In this document: piece by piece, positions 41,585-54,439 of the stretch | Layout of the letters: the number at the start of each line of letters is the position of its first letter | Position numbering within the stretch: the stretch's first letter is position 1 | NCBI GenBank assembly: GCA_029844215.1 | Contig: CM056724.1 | Span: 90,353,093-90,417,092 of the forward strand | Length of the DNA stretch: 64,000 bases | Origin: Przewalskia tangutica | Taxonomy: Eukaryota > Streptophyta > Magnoliopsida > Solanales > Solanaceae | Reading direction: 5' to 3' | Notes under the pieces: model-generated | What the model saw: the letters and a program-made list of their open reading frames with translations, nothing else | What the model was told of the DNA's origin: nothing | Database searches by the model: none | Program-made: the position numbers and the translations under genes

Positions 41585-44500
41585 TGTCACGACCCGATCC
41601 GTCGGGCCGCGACTAAACGTTCTAATTGGACGTCATTACTGACCTGCCACTCTTAATCCTTCTAATACAGAGATCTATAGAAATTTCGGCAGCACAACGC
41701 TGCTTTTACAACATCTCCCTAAAATGGGCGAGCCGACAAGGCTGTCAAATCAACAAATATAACCGGGAACGCCCCAACACAGAGTACACCAACATCAAAA
41801 ACCAAAATAAGATACAAACGTCCAACCCACAACTGTCTACAGGCCTCTAAGAGTACGATACTGACATATGACGGGACAGAGCCCCGTCGTGCCCAAAATA
41901 TACATAAGTCTGGAATGTAAGGATTCAGACTAAAATAGCCGCTCCGAACAAGGGAGCTTTTAGCAATCGGTAGATGTCCTAAATCGGAGGGTCACCTAAC
42001 CGATCATACATCATGCGGCATGTAACGCAGCTTCTAAAAAGGGGTCGACGATAGATGTACCAAGTATGTGAAATCAAAAATATCGTAATTGAAATCATAA
42101 TGATTCAACGATAATGTGGGCAAGTATGAAATCAACATAACATTATAACTGTGCCTTATCAAATGAGAGTAATGAAAATCAGTTCTTACCTTTCCAAAAT
42201 ATGCAAGTCTTGCCAAAATCATGAACTCATATCCTCAGGATATAATAGCACGGGACTCGAACCCGTCTAGGTACATATATATCATGGGACTCGAACCCAA
42301 GTAAGTATGTATATATCATGGAACTCGAACCCAAGTAAGTATATATATCGTGGGACTCGAACCCACGTAAGTGTATATGGAATAATATAATGTCATGGGA
42401 CTCGAACCCGCATCATGGAGAGCTAATCCATGGAATAATAATAATCCGGGAGTTGAACCCGCTTGGGACTCGAACCCAAGTAATATCATAATAATAGCCG
42501 GGACTCGAACCCGGAACATACAATATAGTGTCGGCCTTCATGTGAGACTCGGTGAATGTGTAATAAGACTTGACACGAGTAGGTATCATGAGCAACTATA
42601 TGCAATTATAAATCATCTTTGACTTTCGATAATATCATCATAATAAGCTCTTTACTGAAAATCATAGGCACTTGTCATAACAATTTTCCTTTAAAACTAA
42701 CTTTGTAGAAAATCATGTACGTCCGCCGTACTTTTATTAAAATCATGTCAAATGAGAGTTCTTTCACAAAGTCATGCCAAAATAAAGAAGGATAGTCTCA
42801 CATACCTCTTAGGCGAACTACTCAACTCAATATTAATGTATGTCTCGTCTAGTACTTCAACCTATAATAAGGAATAATACGCTCGTCAATTCTATGATTT
42901 ATAATGTAAGTTATATGAATAATGGTTCCCTTATTTCTATAAAAATTTGGGCAGCATTTCCTCTGTTTATGTGCGTATCCACAATTTACCAATAATCCAA
43001 ATCCACCAACAATTCAAATCCAACCAACAATCCAAATCGAACCAATAATCACTATCATTTCAATATGTAGTCAAAATTATCTCAACATTCCATTTACGTC
43101 GTTAGTGCACATACATTCGCTTTGTAAGTATTCCATTTAACAACTTCAATAACCAAGGCAACTACTACATTTATTTCTCATAGTAGTCAATCATTTAGTT
43201 ACGTTAGAATTATTCATGGGAGCAATCCAATCTTCTAACAACATTGTCAATTCAAGAATATAAAATTACCACTTTTCTACACTTTAATCCTTTCAAGACA
43301 TGTATAGGTAACTACTTCAATACATATGCATATTTGTAACTTATATTTAAACACTAATTCAGCCCGTAATACATTACCATAATGTTCAATAATTTCCATC
43401 AACTTTTCGGTCATATCAACATGTTGTAATTCCAAAACTTCTCCTTTTAATTCTTAAAATTCCCATTCCTCTTGTAATTCCTTCATAAAAGTAATTATCT
43501 CTTAATTATCAAGGCTACGTCTCAATTCGCAATATGCAATGAGTGATAGGAATTTCATCACAACACTCCAATCCGATGTACATAAAGTAGTCTTCAAATT
43601 GGTCCAACAACATAATTCCATAACTCTTTAAAATTCAATTTCATATTTCAACATTCTTATATAAACAATTTACAACCTAAATCTCAATGTTTCCTTCCAA
43701 TTTGTAGCATGCAATTAGCAACCATAACACAATACTTCAACTCCAACAATATGCAACTTCAATTATAGCATAGCAAGAAGAATTTTCATACCTTAATTTA
43801 ATCTCCAAAACAGTCCCGATTTTTAGCCACTGCTTTGTCAGCTGAACTTGTAACGTCCATAACTCTCTACTCCGGTGTCCTATCGACGATCGGTTTATTG
43901 CGTTGGAAACTAGACTCGACGAAATTCATTTTAGGATTTTGAAACACCCAAAAACTCCTAATATACTAGGAGATATACCCTTTCAAAGTTGACTAAAAAT
44001 CTGCCCAACAGTCCCGATTTTGCCACTGTTTTTGCTCCAATTTTGGCTTCAATTTCACACTTCTTCAATTCCAAATCGACATGAAACAATCCAATAATGT
44101 TACTCCATCATTCCTTATGTTTTCTTCCCTAAATCTTGTCCAAAATCTTGAATTTTTAGGCCCTAAAATTCGGCCAAGCAGTGAGTATTTCTCACTGTTT
44201 TGTGGTGATTTTTTTTGTGTAGAAATTTATAGAGTGATTATAATCTAGGAAAATGAAATTATTGTCTTTAATTTGTCTAAGAGGGAGAGGAGATTTTTGG
44301 CTATGGTGAAGAGAAGAAATGGTGTTGAAGTGTGAAGGAAGAAGAAGGGTTTCTTTGTTTTAGGTGATTTTCAAAATCTGAAAATTTTCTTTCTTTTATT
44401 GCAATTTAGTCCTCTTCTTATCCTTAATTAATCGTATGTCCCACTTCTTTCAAATCTTGAAAGTCTCATACCACCTCGTATCCTCTTTGTCGTAACCTAT

Positions 44501-44682
44501 TTAACACGGTCCTAATCCCTAACGGAAATATATGACTATCATTAAAGAAATTTCTGGCGTCACATTCGTCATTACCAAAATTAATGTTTATTAGCATGTA
44601 AGAATATACTTAATTTCCAAAATTCGAACCTTTATTCTTAATGACGTTCTTAATTATCGTCTTAAAACCACGAGGTGTAACA
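41585..44682 (-). mobile_element. Element D, 3' LTR (gypsy type)
   Basis: The plus strand starts TGTCACGACCCG and ends GAGGTGTAACA; on the sense strand TGTTACACCTCG to CGGGTCGTGACA, 3098 bp. A polypurine tract lies next to it at 44683-44697. The same sequence restarts at 49113. The LTR contains the T-arm-like array (42251-42513) and a module at 43849-43970 ('gtccataactctctac') reminiscent of the modules in GY1 LTRs. The left flank is ACCAC. Confidence 0.85.
42251..42513 (-). repeat. Array of eight T-arm-like hairpins with Pol III B-box sequence
   Basis: Eight 15-base units at 42251, 42285, 42319, 42351, 42396, 42447, 42464 and 42499 read, on the D sense strand, YGGGTTCGAGTCCCR with few variants. 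The core GGTTCGAGTCC fits the B-box consensus GGTTCGANTCC exactly in six units. The outer stem pairs change together: ACGGG/CCCGT, GTGGG/CCCAC, CCGGG/CCCGG. Spacers of 2 to 35 bases are AT-rich. No A box or tRNA body accompanies any unit. Confidence 0.8.
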
Positions 44683-44697
44683 TCCTTCCCCCCTTAG
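44683..44697 (-). other. Polypurine tract of element D
   Basis: The sense strand reads CTAAGGGGGGAAGGA immediately before the LTR start TGTTACACC. It is followed on the plus strand by 'cattcgtcctcgaatg', the same motif found beside the GY1 polypurine tracts. Confidence 0.8.
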
Positions 44698-44839
44698 AAA
44701 CATTCGTCCTCGAATGTTCATAACAAGTCTTATGCTAGAAATTTTTGGCAGAGTCTCCTCTATAACTATGTCTATCCACCTATATCCAGCAAACCAACAG
44801 ATGTCTCACAGGGCCACAATATGACACACATCAGCAATT

Positions 44840-47800
44840 CAAAATAGTTAAGTAAGGAACCAAATTACCTGTGAATATTCAATTGAATCTCATGTAATAC
44901 CTTAAATAAAGTTAAAGAGCCTCCATGCAGTACTATATTCCTTCATTTTCAAATTTGCCACAATATTATAGCTGATAGTACCTTGTTCACCTGCTTCAAT
45001 TTGTAATGGCATGTAGTGTTCCACCATATCTGCACTGCATGCTTAACATGATGACACTTCATGTGTATACCTGCTGCATTGTTAAAATAGCTCCATATAG
45101 ATTGACAAACTCCCTCGTAAGAAACAAGTGATCTATCATTTCTTGATGAAAAACATTACCTCAAAGAAAGATTCGATACTATATTAATTCCAATATTTTG
45201 CAACACTTCATCCACTGGAATTTTAAATTTCCCTACAGTCCATAAGAAGAAATATATCTTGAATGACACACACTTTTTTTTACCCACATTTACTTATATA
45301 CATCAAAAGGATATAATTTTTATCTTAACAAATCTCATGCACTTGACACAACAAATTTACTAGAACTTGTCATTATCCACCAAGGATTATGTATATATCA
45401 AGTATGTAGTGACATGTGAGACAATGTCATCGGATAGATACTGTCCTAGCTTTGAAAAATCTCATCAATCCCCACGTAGTAGTTCTTGACATCTTCCACC
45501 CTTTCATCACTAAGAAACTATGATAGTAGTACATGATGTAATGTTTTCAATCTGGTCCGATTATCAAATTAAATGTTAGCGGTCCCACTCTTTGTTTCCC
45601 ATCATATTTCTTGTTCAATGTTATCATTTACCTCTACAATCATTTCAAGGCCTGAGAACCACCTTTCCGTTGCACATATTGAGGGTAATGCTTCTTAGAG
45701 TACATGTTTCCTAGAAAGTTAACCCATAGAGAGTTGGTGGTCCTAGATTTCCATCATAGCTTTTTACACAATGCCTTTAATATATCCAAAATGAGGTTTG
45801 AACCCCAATCCACTATCATCCTTAGGCAAGTACATTTTTAACCATGTAAACTAATGCTTAGCCTTAACATCATCCTTACTATACACCAGAAGAAAATTAC
45901 AACTATTTGTATGTATATCTTTGATCACACATTTTGCAAGTCTTATAGCAGACAGTATGTGTATAGACACACTTGTGACACACTAGTAATCAACACTGTT
46001 TTACCTCATAGTGACAACAATTTTTCTTCCCAAGCCTGTAACTTGTCTTTAATCTTTTTAATTAATTCAGCATAGTCTATCTTCCTTTTGCTAACATGAA
46101 ATACTGGATATCCTAAATACATGAATGGAAATGTTCCCCTTGTGAAATCAGTAATACCTTTTCTTGCTGAATCAAGTTACTAAGAGTCTTAGCATGCATA
46201 TAAACAGAACTCTCATTTTATCGAATTGCCAGAAACTTCTTCATACTCCTTCAAAGTCTGCCTTAACTCTTTGTAAAATCATTCTATTTGCTTCTGTTGG
46301 AAATTCTTCAAACAACTCCTCTTTAAATCTAACAATATCATCCCTAAAACTTAGTTTCTTAAAAATATCTCCAAAAGTTTCCTTACTCCATAATAATATA
46401 GCAGTCTTGACATTCTTCAGTTTCGGTATACAAGAAACGAAATCATCTTAATCAACAACAGTGTGCAAATTTTGATTTAGCGCCTAAAAGAACACTTCAT
46501 ATTCCGTCCAAAACTTGAGGAATCTAAATGGTTTACTCACATGCATAGATTGATCACCATAAGTTAACAACTAAGAGGCATGGTCTAAACTTGTTCTTAT
46601 TACATGTTCCACTTCCATTTGTCCAAACTCAGCTAAAATAAATGTTTGCCAACATTCTATCGAACCTCTTAAAAGTACAGTCATTATCGGCTCCTTCATT
46701 CCACTACTTAAAAGGACTCCCTTTAAATTCAATTTCAAACATTTCACATGAATTAGTACAAAATGCAAAAATCCTCACGCTCTGCAGGATATATATGAAG
46801 ATCGCCTATTGTCTCCCTTCCATTTATAATAACATTGAAATCCCCACTAACTAGCCAATGATCCCTCATATCGTCGACAATATAGTATAAACTATCCCAG
46901 AGACAACCTTCCCAATGCATCACTCTTTGCATATATCATAGTATATCTACCTAGTTCATGTAACTTCTTCACCAGTGAGTCCTTAAGTTTGTCATGTTAA
47001 TCATCCCTCATATTATATCTGATTAAGTTTCTCTGCTGATCAATATATTTAGGATAGACATATCCGCTTCCACTGCCCTGTTCTGCTCCACATTGGACAT
47101 CATTGTCCCATCTTCATTTAATATTACTGCGTTACTATTATTAGAGTTGTTACCATTGGTACACACCTCCTGACTCTTGTCAACATTCTGCTCCTCATTA
47201 ACTTTTACTGCTACAAAAGCTCATTCAACCTGTTCTTTAGTAGTAAGAGTTACTTTTGATTCTTCTATCAATTGTGGGTCCTTAATGAGTTGTTTTACTT
47301 CTACCACCTTACCATCGTCGTCTTCCTTATTCTATTTATTTCCATATTCTTCCCCAGTATCTCTTTGTTCCTCCTTATTGCATTATTACCACTTGTCTCC
47401 TCAAGTGACATTTGTTTTATCCTCTCGTTGGACTTACTAACTCAGTGGTGTCTTAGGCTGCGTCAACATTTATCACTTTGGCTACATCACACTGAATATC
47501 TATTATCACTTCGTTGAATTCATCTATATCTTTGTATCTCTCTTATCTGTTTTCCATCCTTCTATTATAGTCTACCTGGTTTCTTGAAAACACCTTAGAA
47601 GCATGTAGGTTATCAACTCATTCTTGATTAGTAAGTGTTGCTATACACCTTGCATGCCACTCATTTCACCATAATCTTCTACATACTGCTTAAAACCCCT
47701 TATCTCAGTCTTAGCGACATGACACTTCACTCTTCTATTCCATTTTAATGCCCAGTTGAATTCACTCATTATTGCCTATGGTCCTTGTATCTGGCCATGT

Positions 47801-48000
47801 AACCTTACAATATCTATCCACAGTTCCTTTTTACGAGCCACATCATTAAACGCCTACACCAAGGTCACAAGAAAACTTCTCTTTGTACCCCTATGTGTTA
47901 CCCCGCAGTATATCAATTATTTTGTACAACTTTTAATATCTACCTCATCGAGATGAGGCTTCCAAGAGACCAAATAACACCATCTTAGCATTTTGCGTGA
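44840..48000 (-). pseudogene. LINE (L1-type non-LTR) remains inside element D
   Basis: On the minus strand: a degenerate endonuclease piece near 47950-47700 (NDVARKKELWIDIVRLHGQ, TEIRGFKQYVEDYG), an acidic linker near 47350-47050, and a clearer endonuclease at about 47000-46570 with RDHWLVSGDFNVIINGRETI (the GDFN motif) and QMEVEHVIRTSLDHAS. Then PFRFLKFWTE near 46520, a helical linker (46470-46200), an RT C-terminal region (46180-45400: SIHILSAIR, LPKDDSGLGFK) and a tail KLKQVNKVLSAIILW near 45000. The RT catalytic part between 46200 and 46150 is missing, so it is an internally deleted or chimeric copy. Stops and shifts are frequent. Confidence 0.7.
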
Positions 48001-49096
48001 ACCAATGCATTGAAACTGTGCATGAATACATACCTTGGTTACCAATCCTTTAAATAACTTCTTAACTGAAAATATGAAATCCAGAGGTTACAATATTTAA
48101 AATGCTTGACACAACTATACACTAATAGGATGCTCATCATTCCCAAGTTCTAAGTCATTTGCGAAAGAAACTCAATTAATCCCTATGTCCAATACTTCCC
48201 AACATTCGATCCAAAGTAAGAAAAATGCTTTCATTCATATATATCAATCTTATTATTCCAGAAGTAATAGCCCCTTCTCATTCTTACATGGAAACAATAT
48301 TTTTTTGCAGTTTCCTACCTTCACATAGTCCAACAACATGGTATACACTAAAACAGTCACAGATTCTAACAATTAGCGCTCCAAATTTAATTAGAGGTAT
48401 GAAGGAGAAAAGAATAAGTAAGCTTCATTTTCTATCTTTGGAAGGAAAAGTTCAATCTCTCTAACTATAGAGCAGATAACGTAGAGACTACTGCAATTCA
48501 TTTCACAAGTCGATACTTCATTCATGGTCTGAAAGGGATCTTTTCACTACTCGTAATTATAAACAACTTCATTTCTTTTAACACTTGTTCACTCATTTCT
48601 TACTTGTCGTACTTTCCATAATTCCAACACATTCTAGTATACATACGTAATCTCGGACATTGCTCCTGATTCTAATCCCTGATGATATCATCTCTTAAGT
48701 GATGAATTGTTAACTTATTTTCTTATTTGGTACGTAAAAGATTCTGAAGAGTTACATTACCTGACGTTGACCTAGTATCTCCAAACCTGGTCATCATACT
48801 TATATTCAAATTCTTCCACTTCCCTTATGGTTTGACACACCAGGTCAAGTCCGACTTACTCTGATTTTCCCCTTCCGAGCCAATGTCGTTGTCTTTTGGA
48901 ACAAAACTACAACCACAATAATTATTAGGAAGAGGCCGATTATCCTATTGACATGGCTCTATTGCACGATCTATGATATGAAAGAGTAGAAACCAATCCT
49001 AATGTCCGGCAGCCTCCTGTGTATAAGTATGGTGCACAACATACCCATACACAGGACTCTACTAGACATGGTCTGTAGACATTCCGAGGACTAACT
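48001..49096. other. Unresolved part of the element D interior
   Basis: AT-rich sequence with only short open frames. I see no gag, protease, RT or integrase motif of a gypsy element on either strand. It may be the 5' part of the LINE remains or a non-coding leader of D. Confidence 0.4.
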
Positions 49097-49108
49097 GCTA
49101 AGATATCA
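49097..49108 (-). other. Degenerate primer-binding site of element D
   Basis: The sense strand reads TGATATCTTAGC four bases after the LTR terminus GTGACA. It matches the initiator Met tRNA PBS TGGTATCAGAGC at nine of twelve positions. Confidence 0.45.
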
Positions 49109-49112
49109 CTTC

Positions 49113-49974
49113 TGTCACGACCCGACCCGACGGGCCGCGACTAAACGTCCTAATTGGACGTCATTACTGACCTGTCACTCTTAATCCTTCTAATACAGAG
49201 ATCTATAGAAATTTCGGCAGCACAACACTGCTTTTACAACATCTCCCTAAAATGGGCGAGCCGACAAGGCTGCCAAATCAACAAATATAACCGGGAACGC
49301 CCCAACACAGAGTACACCAACATCAAAAACCAAAACAAGGTACAAACGTCCAACCCACAACTGTCTACATGCCTCTAAGAGTACGATACTGACATATGAC
49401 GGGATAGAGCCCCATCGTGCCCAAAATATACATAAGTCTGGAATGTAAGGATCTGTACCAAAATAGTTGGCTCCGGAACAAGGGAGCTCTTTAGCAGATG
49501 GTAGATGTCCTAAACTGGAGGGTCACCTAACCGATCACATGTACCTGCGGCATTTAACGCACTTAAAAAGGGTCGAGACGATAGATGTACCAAGTATGTG
49601 AAATCAAAAATATCAGAATTGAAATCATAACAGTTCAACGTATAACAGGGGGCAAGTATGAAATCAACATAATATTATAACTGTGCCTTATCAAATGAGA
49701 GTAATGAAAATCAGTTCTTACCTTTCCAAAATATGCAAGTCTTGCCAAAATCATGAACTCCTATCCTCAGGATATAATAGCACGAGACTCGAACCCGTCT
49801 AGGTACATATATATCATGGGACTCGAACCCAAGTAAGTATGTATATATTATGGGACTCGAACCCAAGTAAGTATATATATCGTGGGACTCGAACCCACGT
49901 AAATTTATATGGAATAATATAATGTCATGAGACTCGAACCCGCATCATGAAGAGCTAATCCATGGAATAATAAT
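49113..49974 (-). mobile_element. Element D, 5' LTR, truncated by LTR B
   Basis: It restarts TGTCACGACCCGACCC and follows the 41585 LTR closely for 862 bases, including five T-arm-like units at 49783, 49817, 49851, 49883 and 49928. It stops in 'catggaataataat' where LTR B is inserted. The remainder is expected to the right of the window. Confidence 0.85.
49783..49942 (-). repeat. T-arm-like array, copy in the D 5' LTR
   Basis: Five units. Two (49783 and 49928) carry GAGACTC in place of GGGACTC, opening one stem pair; the other three keep the full stem and B-box core. Confidence 0.75.
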
Positions 49975-50984
49975 TGTTGACACCCAATTTTGACCCTCCC
50001 GTCCAGTCATTAGCTATAAAATTAGACTAATTTCGAAATAATTTTAAATAATAGAAATACAGCGATAAAATATAAATACAGACGTAAATAAGCAATTTAA
50101 TAATAACACCGCATTTTACGTAGAGTATTAAACACATAAAGTCTCGCGCCCACATTTATTAATTTTAAGCCCCGTCAAACAATTCTTAATAATTAATAAT
50201 AAATACATATAATAAATGATTTGACAATGACGTCGTGTTAAATAAAATATTCGCATTTATTAATAGCAAGACAATTTCATAATTCGTAATTAATAGCGTC
50301 GCATTTATAAGAAAACTTTAAGCAATTCTTAAATATCATACATGCATTTAGCATTTAAATAATTTAATCTAAACTCAATTCAATTTTAATCTAACTTCGC
50401 AAAATACGCATAATAAATAAGTTTAATAACGGCATCGCGTTATAAAATATTAAGCACTAATTAAATAGCACACCCGCATTTATTATTCTAATAGTTCTAA
50501 AACTCAAAATTAAATTAATAAAGCACCTAAATAATTTAATCACAATTTATTAATTTACTTTACCACTAATTAACTAATTAAATACCTAAAACTAATACCC
50601 AACCCGCAGCCCACGTCGCACCAAGCCCAACCCGCAAGCCCAACTCGCCCCTTTCTACCCTTATCAGCCCAGAAGCCACGCCCAACCTTATTTTTTCCCT
50701 CAGCCCTCTTCATCGTCCCCCCTTAACTCTTAACCTAGAAAACCCTAGAACCCGCCGCATACTCCTCTCCCCTTTGCCCGCGAATCTTGCCGGATTTTTA
50801 GGGTGGAAAATCCGGCGACTTTCCTTTCCTAGAATCTACCATAGCGAGAACCAGCACCAAAATCGAATCCTCTACTAGAATACTAACTTACCATAACAAG
50901 AACGATTTCTCACCATAACCAGCACCCAAATCTCGTCCAAAATCAGCCTTGATTACTTACCAACTTGGAACCCAAAATCCTAGC

Positions 50985-50992
50985 TATAAATA
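50985..50992 (+). promoter_or_regulatory. TATA box of LTR B
   Basis: TATAAATA in the context 'ctagctataaatacagaacc', about 1 kb from the LTR start. LTR A has 'ttatatata' at the matching place. Confidence 0.55.
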
Positions 50993-52558
50993 CAGAACCG
51001 CTATGCATGCAATAGGCATCGGAAAAATCAAGAGGGCAACTGATTTATTCAAAGAAAGAATCCTTTAGTATCACGGAGGATCAGACCAGCATTCGAAAAG
51101 CAGAGTCCAATCGAGCTACTCAGAATAAGAACACAATCCTAAAAGTCAACAATTTTCGCAAACCCCCTTCTTTATTTCTACTGCATTAGCAACCCCTCCG
51201 AGTGGACCGACGACTTGATACGCTGCCTCGGTTCGTCCCTAAGGTAAACTCGTCCCCTTTCGTATTTTCTCGTTCGATTTGTGTTTCATGATATGTGCAG
51301 TATATGTTGAAATTATGCTGGTTTAATTTTATTGAGTTGTTGAGATTTGTTGATGGCTATTACCTGTATTTGGATCTTTCAGTTTAATACGCCTAGCCAT
51401 GAGGTCGGCGTTATGTGTTTCTGTGTTTGACATGAGCTAAGTGTGTTAGTTTGCATCGAGGCGTAATTAGTTAGTCTGGTGTGGAGCTACTGAATGTCTT
51501 TCCTTAAGCTAATGTCTGAAATTTGTGAGCTTGGATAGTCAATATGTTATTAGCCAGATTGCAGATTGTTCAAACCAGGGCAAATATCCTAAGTATGTCT
51601 ATCGAAGTTCCATCTAGCATTAGGTGATATAAAATCAGTATGACATTTATCCCTGCTTGTCTCCACCATAAATCGAGTACTACTGTGAGATTACCTGAGT
51701 TTATATTGCCAATATATGTGCTTGATTCAACTCTTGTGGTCACTGCCTCAACCTGTGTTAGCCTAGATAAATTCCTTCTGTGAACATATGCCCCTGCATC
51801 ACATAGTGGAGTCTCACTATACGTCAAAATAAGTCGCTTAAACATTATTTGGAATGGTCTACTTGATTGTTAAGGGTCTAGCATGCCTACTAAATCAGTC
51901 CATTGTTTTCTAAAGTGAATACTTCTTCCACCAGTCTGCGCTGATTGTCTACCATAAAATGGGCACATATGTCTCTATTCCATCCTAAATTTGCTTATCT
52001 GTTGTTTTCCAGTAACATATAGGTTTGGCATTTGATTTATTATCCATCTCTGTTCATATTTCTTGAGCTATGGTTTTGTCTGCATGAGCATGTAGCAGTG
52101 TATGACTTAGGCATGATCTATCCTATAATCTCTGCATACCTGCAATTCTCTTGCCCGAATAAATGTTTGCTTTGTTTGCCTAAACTATCCACTGTGTGTT
52201 GTCTCGATTACCTGCACTTCTTGTTACTGTTATAATACATGCTGAAAAGGAATGGTGATCTACTCCTACTGTATGCATCTGATTGTAATATTCAAACATA
52301 TCGCGATCTGAGTATGAACCATGAGATTACTCTCTATATGTTAACCTCACTGTATTTCATTGTTTGTTGGCTCTGTTTGCTGACTGTTGCAGCAGTTGGC
52401 TTCAGTTTATTCACTGATTTATACATCCTTATGTACTGGTTGTGTATAAGTATGGATCATGTATGTGTAGATCTTTTCTATGATTCAAATAATTGAGACA
52501 TATACTAATCTTTATTTTCTTTCTTTCTTTTACATGGCACGCCTCGGAGCTAAACGAA

Positions 52559-52577
52559 GAGTCTCATTGCGAGACTC
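52559..52577 (+). other. Conserved hairpin 1 in LTR B
   Basis: GAGTCTC-ATTGC-GAGACTC, same 7-bp stem as 6740-6758 with a different loop. Both are followed by 'atcatga'. Confidence 0.6.
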
Positions 52578-53261
52578 ATCATGAGCTATAACAAAACAAG
52601 GATCTACATCTGTGTGCATCTTCATCTCCGCCCTGAAAATCCCAAATCGCCGGCGAAAAGACATCGCCTTTCCTTCGAGTCATCTTTACTTATTCTCTAT
52701 TCTGCTTCATTTATTTGTTGTAAATTAATTGTCTAACGCTACACTAATTAATTAGCATTTAGAATAGTTAAACCTTGAATCAATAGCTAGAAATTAATTT
52801 GATTTGCTTACCTTAAGTTAATTACTTTAGGCTCGCCTTGCCCTGTTTAATAGTTATAATAAATCACTTAATGCTCTACACTCGCGTAATAAGCTAGAGT
52901 ATTATTTGTCAAGACCTTCTTAAAACCGTATTAATATGTATACAGAATAAGAAACACTTCTTTGCATAATAGACACGTTTTCATCTTGTCCTTTTTATAT
53001 CACAGTAATCTTACATTACTAGGCTAGGTAATCTATACTCCTTAGGTAAAAGAATACTTGCACACATTTTTACTCCTGTTATACCTATATCTAATATAGT
53101 ATTTAGGCATCTTAATTGCATATTTTTCAAAACTGACCTTGACTTTCATACATAAACCTTGCAAAAAATATTTTAGAAAGTATATCTTATACTCTTCCGC
53201 TTAAACGTTTTTAATATACCTTTTCCTTAGCATAATAATTAACCCTAGGTTTGGCAGGACA

Positions 53262-53307
53262 ACCGCAAGTTAGCGGATCTTAGAGGGTGCCTAACCCCTT
53301 CCCTCTA
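53262..53307 (+). other. Conserved 3' hairpins in LTR B
   Basis: CCGC-AAGTTA-GCGG then TAGAGGG/CCCTCTA (53281-53287 with 53301-53307). The loop 'tgcctaacccctt' sequence is shared with LTR A in outline. Confidence 0.6.
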
Positions 53308-53588
53308 GATTAATAAAGAACCCTTACCCAGAATCTCATTAAGTTTAGCAGACCATAAAAAAATGGAGTTAGTGTTGACTTTAACCTAAGTTGACATTTA
53401 GGTGTCCTAATTCACCCAATTAATTAGGTGGCGACTCCGCGAACCCTTAACACTTTTAAGCACCCCTGGGCATTTAGCACCTTTTAAGCACCATTTAACA
53501 TTTTTAGCATTTTTATTTATTTTCTAACATCTTATTTAAGCAGGAGTTAGAATAGAAATGTCGCGGCCGAAAATGGGCGTGACAGAAA

Positions 53589-53606
53589 TGACGACTCCAC
53601 TGGGGA
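53589..53606 (+). other. Primer-binding site of the OG element
   Basis: TGACGACTCCACTGGGGA follows the LTR by four bases. It resembles the 'tggcgactccactgggga' sequence usual next to Ogre/Tat-type LTRs. The tRNA partner (probably an Arg tRNA) is from recollection of the family and not verified. Confidence 0.6.
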
Positions 53607-54439
53607 TTTAAGGTTCTTAACCACAACAGACCTAGGGTTATTATTTGGCAATTATTTTTGCATTTTAATTTTTTGTGTGTTGTATTTTGTTTTATTTATT
53701 TTTAATTGCTACTTGCTTTACTGCTTTTCTTAAACTGGCATTCCGCTCATATTTCTTCCACTCTGGAAAATTCACACAATCACACACTACATGCGAGGTG
53801 CGCTTGGTGCATCAACAAACTTCTTTCTTCAAAACCCAAATTTAGGAGAGTTGGTAATATACGTGGAGTGTCCGGTCTAACCGGTGGCCGCGTAGCCTTC
53901 TCACTCGAGTTGTCCGCTCGGGAACTCAAGGCCTAGTAAAGCCAAATCTTAGCAACTCAGATAGAGCTATACCGCCTTTATTTTAAGGCATGCATGCATT
54001 TACCTTAGGTGGGTCGGTCCTGGCATCGACACCACAATTAGGAAGACACTGCTTGTCGACGGTTTCTCAACCCAACGACCAACCAAAGATATTATGTGTA
54101 GCGTGGCGATGATAGACAAATCCAAACCTAATCATGTCATGCTGAAATTGGGAAAAGTGCAATCATTATTTGGTCGTCACTTCCAACAAAAGCATTACTA
54201 CTGGACGACTTGGACAAATCTATCACACCTCGCATATGACGTTAGGCCTACCTCTGGCATAAAGGGGTCCCCATGCATATTAGGACTCGCTTGCAATGTG
54301 ACAATTTACGTGCAACATGTACTTGCTAAATGTTTTTACACTTCTGCAAAATCACGTGCTTTACACTAACGCAGTTTGCTACATGTTGTCTAAAGGATTT
54401 ATCATCTCCCCCAAAGGTCGATTTGTATTTGACTAAGCA
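53607..54439 (+). other. OG leader region
   Basis: Non-coding sequence between PBS and gag, about 830 bases. A 76-codon open frame at 53706-53936 has no features I recognise and is likely chance. Confidence 0.45.

Larger units (their letters stand above)
49975..53584 (+). mobile_element. OG LTR B (Ogre/Tat-like), 5' LTR
   Basis: It starts TGTTGACACCCAATTTTG and ends GGGCGTGACA, 3610 bp. It is collinear with LTR A. A TATA box (50985-50992) divides a long AT-rich U3 from R/U5. It carries the two conserved hairpins at 52559-52577 and 53262-53307. A PBS follows, showing that this is a 5' LTR with internal sequence, not a solo LTR. The left flank is ATAAT. Confidence 0.85.

Noticed and set aside
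42251..42513. Cluster of tRNA genes
   Set aside because: Only T-arm-like hairpins are present; there is no acceptor stem, D arm, anticodon arm or A box at the right distance.
53706..53936. 76-codon open frame in the OG leader
   Set aside because: It lacks recognisable domains; a chance frame in a non-coding leader is the simpler reading.
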